This document shows positions 59,789-64,000 of a stretch of DNA of 64,000 nt, in pieces. A program made the position numbers and the translations under genes. The DNA is from Mesorhizobium sophorae (GTDB taxonomy: Bacteria > Pseudomonadota > Alphaproteobacteria > Rhizobiales > Rhizobiaceae): positions 992,001 to 1,056,000 of the forward strand of contig NZ_NNRI01000022.1 in NCBI RefSeq assembly GCF_002270415.1, written 5' to 3'. The notes beneath the pieces were generated by a model. The model had not been told where the DNA came from, did not search any database, and saw nothing but the letters and a program-made list of their open reading frames with translations. Positions within the stretch are counted from its first letter, which is position 1. The number at the start of each line of letters is the position of its first letter.

Positions 59789-61729
59789 CTAGGGTGAGTT
59801 CTTGCCGGCCGCCTGCTTTGTGTCGAGAAACGGGAAGATGGCTACGCCGTTCTTGGCCGCTATAAGTTGCACGCCGGCTTTCGTCCAATGCATGCTATCC
59901 CAAAAAACCGGCGCGGATTTGTCGGTAAATATTTCGCACTGGTTATGCGGGCATACGGCAACCAACGGATCGATATAACTTACGTGCGATAGCGTCTTGA
60001 GGAAAGTGTCGATCTTTCTGGCCACGGGGCTGATTTCTCGGAATGCGTACTCATCGATGCCTGCAAAGGTGCCGTGCTTATTAAGCAACTGAAGGCTGCT
60101 GCCTGTGAAATTTTTGCTGCCGACAACGTAGATTGGAGCGCTTGTTTGGGATCGCATTTCGTCAACCGAAGTCTGGACGTATGGAAATGCGAAATCTTGC
60201 CAATACAGCGCGATCATCACCAGATCGGCATGCTCTAGCGACGCCGGTGTGGACCGGATGAGTGAGTACGCTTCGTTGCAGGGTTTCATAACTGCTGCAG
60301 CAAACGGGTTTATTGATTTCCAATACCTGTCAGACAGGTCGACAGGGAGGGTCGGTACGCCACACCGCCAATCGAGTTGGCGATAGATAATTTCGAATTG
60401 TTTTGCCGCGCCAGTCTCAACGAGCAGGTTAATGATATCCGCTCCCTGAGAGTCTCCAATGATCAGAAGATGCCTTTTGGTGGTTTTGAAATCGTGCGGT
60501 GTCAGCAACGGAGTGGAGTTCGAAAAGGTGTATGTGTGTTCTTTTCTCAGGTCCAAAACATAAGCATTACGGAATGCAGCGGGCATCCGCCAGACCCACC
60601 CATCTGTCGCCCAGCTCTGTGTGGCGGCTGCCATGAGGCCGGCAGTGAGGCAGGCGAAAATCAACGTCTTCCCCAACTTCAACGGGCACGGCTTGCGATA
60701 GCGCACTTCGATGAAATGGTAACTGGCTGCGCCAAGGGCCAAGGTTGAGACAAGCGAGGCGAGGATCTGCCACACTTCCAAGGCGCCAAATCTATACACC
60801 ATGAAGACAACCAGCGGCCAGTGAACCAGATAGACCGAATAGCTGATCTTGCCGAGGTAGATAGCCGGTCTGAACTGAGCCTGTCTTGCCAGCCGGCCCT
60901 GACCGCCGAGCAGCATCAATGCCGCGCCCAGGACGGGCGCGAGAGCGGCAACGCCAGGATAAGCCGTCCGTCCTGAATAGCCGAAGATGGCAAACAGGAT
61001 CGCGGCCAGCCCCACGACATAGAGCAGGTCAGCATACACTTTCGACAACCGTCTCTCGGTAAGAAACACCAGCCCGCCTGCAGCGAACTCCCAGACCCGG
61101 AATGGGACGAGGAAAAAGGCTGCCGTCGGATCGTACCCCATCATCCACAGGCAACCCGCCAGGGATGCAGCGAAGGCTGCAGCGATCAAAGAGAAGGCCA
61201 CCCAATAGCTTTTTCGAACGGCCATGGCGATGAGGAAGGGCCAGAACGCGTAGAACTGCAATTCAACGGCGAGCGTCCAAATGTGAAGCAGCGGCTTCAG
61301 AATTGCGCCGGAATCGAAGTAGCCTGACTGCATCCAGAAATCGACGTTGGCCAGTCCAAGCAGAGAGAATATCGCTGACCTCGACAGGTCCTGGAATTGC
61401 TCCGGTATGAACAGAAAAGCGGCGACGACGAAGGTGACGACGATCGTTGCAAACAGGGCTGGCAACAGCCGGCGAGCGCGCCGAGCGTAGAAATTCTTGA
61501 GTGAGAACCGACCTTGCGCGCTCTCAGTCCAGATGATGCGTGATATCAGATATCCGCTGATTACGAAGAAAACATCAACGCCAACAAACCCGCCGCTAAC
61601 CGTCGTCCAGCCGAGATGAAACAGCACGACCGCAGCAACCGCAATCGCCCGCAAGACGTCGATATCTGAACGATGATCCGACCTGCTGCCAATATCCGTG
61701 GTCGACTTGGCTTCTACCATTTGATCCAT
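59789..61729 (-). CDS. OafA-type acyltransferase with C-terminal SGNH domain
   Basis: A two-domain O-acetyltransferase of ~646 aa. The N-terminal ~330 residues are an acyltransferase-3 membrane domain (DIDVLRAIAVAAVVLFHLGW, GFVGVDVFFVISGYLISRII, FYARRARRLLPALFATIVV, SYSVYLVHWPLVVFMVY). The C-terminal ~250 residues are a periplasmic SGNH domain (LLIIGDSQGAD, later DSMHWT). Such fusions O-acetylate surface polysaccharides. ATG 61729 is used; ATG 61771 with GGAAGG is the alternative. It is convergent with the preceding acyltransferase, with stops 2 nt apart. Confidence 0.85.
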   Translation of the reverse strand: MDQMVEAKSTTDIGSRSDHRSDIDVLRAIAVAAVVLFHLGWTTVSGGFVGVDVFFVISGYLISRIIWTESAQGRFSLKNFYARRARRLLPALFATIVVTFVVAAFLFIPEQFQDLSRSAIFSLLGLANVDFWMQSGYFDSGAILKPLLHIWTLAVELQFYAFWPFLIAMAVRKSYWVAFSLIAAAFAASLAGCLWMMGYDPTAAFFLVPFRVWEFAAGGLVFLTERRLSKVYADLLYVVGLAAILFAIFGYSGRTAYPGVAALAPVLGAALMLLGGQGRLARQAQFRPAIYLGKISYSVYLVHWPLVVFMVYRFGALEVWQILASLVSTLALGAASYHFIEVRYRKPCPLKLGKTLIFACLTAGLMAAATQSWATDGWVWRMPAAFRNAYVLDLRKEHTYTFSNSTPLLTPHDFKTTKRHLLIIGDSQGADIINLLVETGAAKQFEIIYRQLDWRCGVPTLPVDLSDRYWKSINPFAAAVMKPCNEAYSLIRSTPASLEHADLVMIALYWQDFAFPYVQTSVDEMRSQTSAPIYVVGSKNFTGSSLQLLNKHGTFAGIDEYAFREISPVARKIDTFLKTLSHVSYIDPLVAVCPHNQCEIFTDKSAPVFWDSMHWTKAGVQLIAAKNGVAIFPFLDTKQAAGKNSP

Positions 61730-61899
61730 AGAAATCGTCTCTACGCGAAGGCCATATTCCAGGCAATCCATTGCGCCTTCCGGGTGCTGATAATCCCCAA
61801 TCCCCAACGCAATGTGACCTGTCATCGCATCGGGCGGTGGTGCGATGCCGGAATTGCCCGGCAACCGCCGTAGAGGATGGCTTTGGAGACTTCGGGGCT

Positions 61900-62100
61900 G
61901 TGCACTATCGGAACGTCCAGTTCCTGCGCGCCGTCGCGTCATTGATGGTCTTGGTCAGTCATGTGCTTCACCCCTTCGTGCCGATGCGGGGGCACCGGAC
62001 AACGCCTTACATCTACAATTTCGGGCCTGGCGGTGTTGACATCTTCTTCGTTATTTCGGGCTTCATCATCTACACCGTTGGAGAAAGGGCCGGCAGCCAG
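61900..62100 (+). pseudogene. acyltransferase N-terminal fragment
   Basis: GTG 61900 opens HYRNVQFLRAVASLMVLVSH, then GPGGVDIFFVISGFIIYTVG: the first two helices of an acyltransferase-3 protein, after which the match is lost. Only ~65 residues remain. It is a truncated relic between two larger acyltransferase genes. Confidence 0.65.
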
Positions 62101-62301
62101 TCCATGGATAGGGGCCGGTTTGCCGTGTCGAGCGGTGGCTTCTGGACAGGGTCTGCAATGCCTTGATCGGAATGCGCGTCAGGGTTTCGACAATCCAGCC
62201 GGCCGAGTGACTGGGACCACTCGCCGAGCGTTTCGGGTTCAGAGTGGTATTTCCCCAACCCGAGCTGTTCCATCCAGTGTGATGTTCGCCAACGTCCGCC
62301 G

Positions 62302-63398
62302 CTATGTGAGCGCCGGCGCCCCCGAGGCTTCCTCCGGTGCTGGCTGGCCGGATCTAACACCTCCATTGGCAACCGGTTGCTGAGGCGCCGGTGGCTTGGG
62401 CGCCAGGCGCGATATGCGTCTGCGCAGCGGCGTCTCGACGTAGCGGAATGAACAGTAGCTGGCGATCGTCACAACGATCAATGTCAGCCCGAACCAGATG
62501 GGTTTGGGCAAAAGCGAAATTGGCGTCCACATCTTGATCGCGACATGGATGGGCAGATGGAGCAGATAGAGGGAATAAGAGATGTCGCCATACCACTTCA
62601 GCACGCCCCGCCCCAACAGGCGCTGGGCAAGCGGGGAGGCTGTCGAAACCAGGACGAGAGAAGGCAGATAGACAAGGTACAGCGTGCCGCCGAAAAGGGA
62701 TCTTGGCAATTCCAGGACATCGATCATTCCAGGCCAGGACAAGACGTAGAGGACCAGCAGTGCAACGAACGGGACGTTGTACGACTTGTCCGGCTCAAGT
62801 TCGATACGCCCGGCGACGACGCCGGCGAGAAACAGAGGGGCGGCCTGCATGAGAAGGGCGTGCCGATAGCGGCTCCCTGGAGAATGGCCGCCGCCGCGAG
62901 CAGCAAGAAGTTGGCAGCATTGCCCAGACGCTGGCAAATCCACCAGATCAGCGGAAAAACCAGATAGAACTGGATCTCTCTCGGGATCGTCCAGAACACG
63001 GATTGGCCGGCCCAGAATGCGTAATGGTGCCACCATCCATCCCATTTCAACCCGTAAAAAGGCTGGCCCCGACCTGTCAGCAAAAGCCAGGCATAGGCTG
63101 CCGTCACGCAGATCAAAAACAGTGGAAGGACGCGCGCCGCGCGCTTGACCCAGAAGTCGATCACCGCCGAGCCTGAAATCGGGGCAGTCGAATACTTCCT
63201 GCCCATCAGAAACCCGGACAGCACGAAAAAAAGTTCAACGCCGATGAGGCCGCACCAGGCAAAGGTGAGGGGATGCCAGGGTGTATCGGTCGCGAAATGC
63301 TGAAGGAAGACTGACAGCGCGGCGATGCCGCGCAGCCCATCGAGCGCGAATATTCGCGCATTGTTGTTCAGCAAGTTAGATCCCTCGTCCTGCGCCAA
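62302..63398 (-). pseudogene. acyltransferase 3 family protein, frameshifted
   Basis: Two overlapping frames make one ~360-aa acyltransferase. The N-terminal frame has IFALDGLRGIAALSVFLQHF, GVELFFVLSGFLMGRKYS and WTIPREIQFYLVFPLIWWI and loses the pattern near 62857. The other frame resumes there with QAAPLFLAGVVAGRIELEPD, then ISYSLYLLHLPIHVAIKMW and the C-terminal RYVETPLRRRISRLA. The break is at a GCCCTTCTC stretch. The start is a TTG (63374 or 63398). It is a third acyltransferase of the cluster, now probably inactive. Confidence 0.75.
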
Positions 63399-63455
63399 CT
63401 ATAGCCAAATTCCAAAACTCAGCAACCTGCCCGGAGAGGGCGGAAAGGAACTGCC

Positions 63456-64000
63456 ATGGACCGCAACTTTGCGCGGGCGCTTGCGCTCGTCTTGAAATCG
63501 GAAGGTGGGTGGTCGGACAATCCGGCCGACCCCGGCGGCGCCACCATGAAGGGTGTCACGCTCGCCAACTTCCGCCGTTATGTGAAGGCGAATGCCAGCA
63601 AGGCTGACCTGCGCAAGATCAGCGACCAGCAGGTCGCCGCCGTCTTTCGCCGCTACTACTGGGATGCGGTGCTCGGCGCCGAATTGCCCGACGGGGTCGA
63701 CCATGCCGTGTTCGATTTCGCCGTGAACAGCGGGCCGGGCAGGGCGGCGAAAGCCCTGCAGGCGGCCTTGGGCGTCGCCCAGGATGGCCGGATCGGGCCG
63801 GCCACCCTTGCCGCGGCCAGGGCAAGGCCGGCCGGCGTCACCATCGACGCGCTATGCGATGCGCGGCTGGCGTTTCTCAAACGGCTGCCGACATGGGCAA
63901 CATTCGGGCGCGGCTGGTCCGATCGCGTCACGTCGGTGCGGGCTCAGGCCTTGCTGATGTCGGCGACACCTGTGACCGCGCCGGCGCCTGTGCCGGCCGC
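63456..64000 (+). CDS. GH108 (ZliS-type) lysozyme/endolysin, partial at window end
   Basis: The start of a phage lysin. ATG 63456 follows CGGAAAGGAACTG. The GH108 domain is clear: MDRNFARALALVLKSEGGWS with the catalytic Glu16 in SEGGW, then DPGGATMKGVTLANFRRYVK, YYWDAVLGAELPDGVDHAVF, and a PG-binding-like segment (ALGVAQDGRIGPATLAAARA). The frame is open to position 64000 in an Ala/Pro-rich linker, so a C-terminal region or membrane anchor may follow. It degrades peptidoglycan for host lysis. Confidence 0.85.
   Translation, partial: MDRNFARALALVLKSEGGWSDNPADPGGATMKGVTLANFRRYVKANASKADLRKISDQQVAAVFRRYYWDAVLGAELPDGVDHAVFDFAVNSGPGRAAKALQAALGVAQDGRIGPATLAAARARPAGVTIDALCDARLAFLKRLPTWATFGRGWSDRVTSVRAQALLMSATPVTAPAPVPA

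Noticed and set aside
62070..62372. 100-aa minus-strand frame between acyltransferase relics
   Set aside because: Contains HWMEQLGLGKYHSEPETLG, which might be a glycosyltransferase scrap, but no start, domain or continuity supports it.
37600..64000. Gene transfer agent
   Set aside because: The tail tubular A/B, gp14-like, Gp13-like and Bbp19-like genes fit a podovirus, not the siphovirus-like alphaproteobacterial GTA cluster.
1..64000. CRISPR array
   Set aside because: The only short tandem repeat (23115-23172) has no spacers; the palindromic repeats are dispersed.

Overview
The window looks like a chromosomal segment of a high-GC alphaproteobacterium of the order Rhizobiales, most like Mesorhizobium. 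Supporting signs are rhizobial small-protein families (DUF982, DUF1236, DUF3606), an HWE-type histidine kinase, candidate EcfG/RpoE2 general-stress promoters (GGAAC-N16-CGTT), and many rhizobial palindromic intergenic repeats. The genus is inferred from family recognition, not from a search.

Positions 1-37500 are a host region of short operons and many small proteins. It has hydrolases, a NADAR glycosidase, a GNAT acetyltransferase and a class I aminotransferase preceded by a perfect palindromic operator. It also has a C39-like peptidase next to a D-Ala-D-Ala ligase, an extended AI-2E-family permease, an IS630 element with an A7 frameshift site, a CadC-like wHTH/TPR regulator, an RND efflux pair and an aldo/keto reductase. 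Between 20.6 and 37.5 kb lie many small exported, membrane or cytoplasmic proteins, a tRNA-Gln, a tandem gene duplication and a PAS-HWE kinase. Three perfect and one near-perfect EcfG-type promoters precede a DUF378 protein, a 30-aa membrane peptide, a DUF1236 protein and a probable small RNA, so part of this region is probably stress-regulated. Just before the prophage sit two tandem copies of a roughly 50-nt unit ending in a strong terminator.

Positions 37600-64000 are a podovirus-type prophage (T7/BPP-1-like gene set). In order it holds small and large terminase, a Gp13-like protein, a portal remnant, a Bbp19-like protein, scaffold, major capsid, tail tubular A and B, internal virion proteins, an SGNH-esterase tail spike, acyltransferases and a GH108 lysozyme that runs off the end. 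No integrase or attachment site is visible. The packaging genes are damaged: TerL is split by a palindromic repeat and the portal lacks its N-terminal part at another repeat. The structural, ejection, host-recognition and lysis genes look intact.

The most notable find is that the 930-aa internal virion (ejection-type) protein ends in an AT-rich HNH-like polymorphic-toxin domain. It is followed, with a 1-nt overlap, by a GAD-like/Tdi1-type immunity gene. Next comes a broken orphan toxin tip overlapping a second immunity-like gene. This layout is typical of contact-dependent or secreted polymorphic toxins but here is built into a phage particle gene. It suggests a virion, or a domesticated phage-like particle, that delivers a nuclease into competitor cells while relatives carry immunity. 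Beside it, the tail-spike esterase and a cluster of O-acyltransferases suggest surface-polysaccharide modification.
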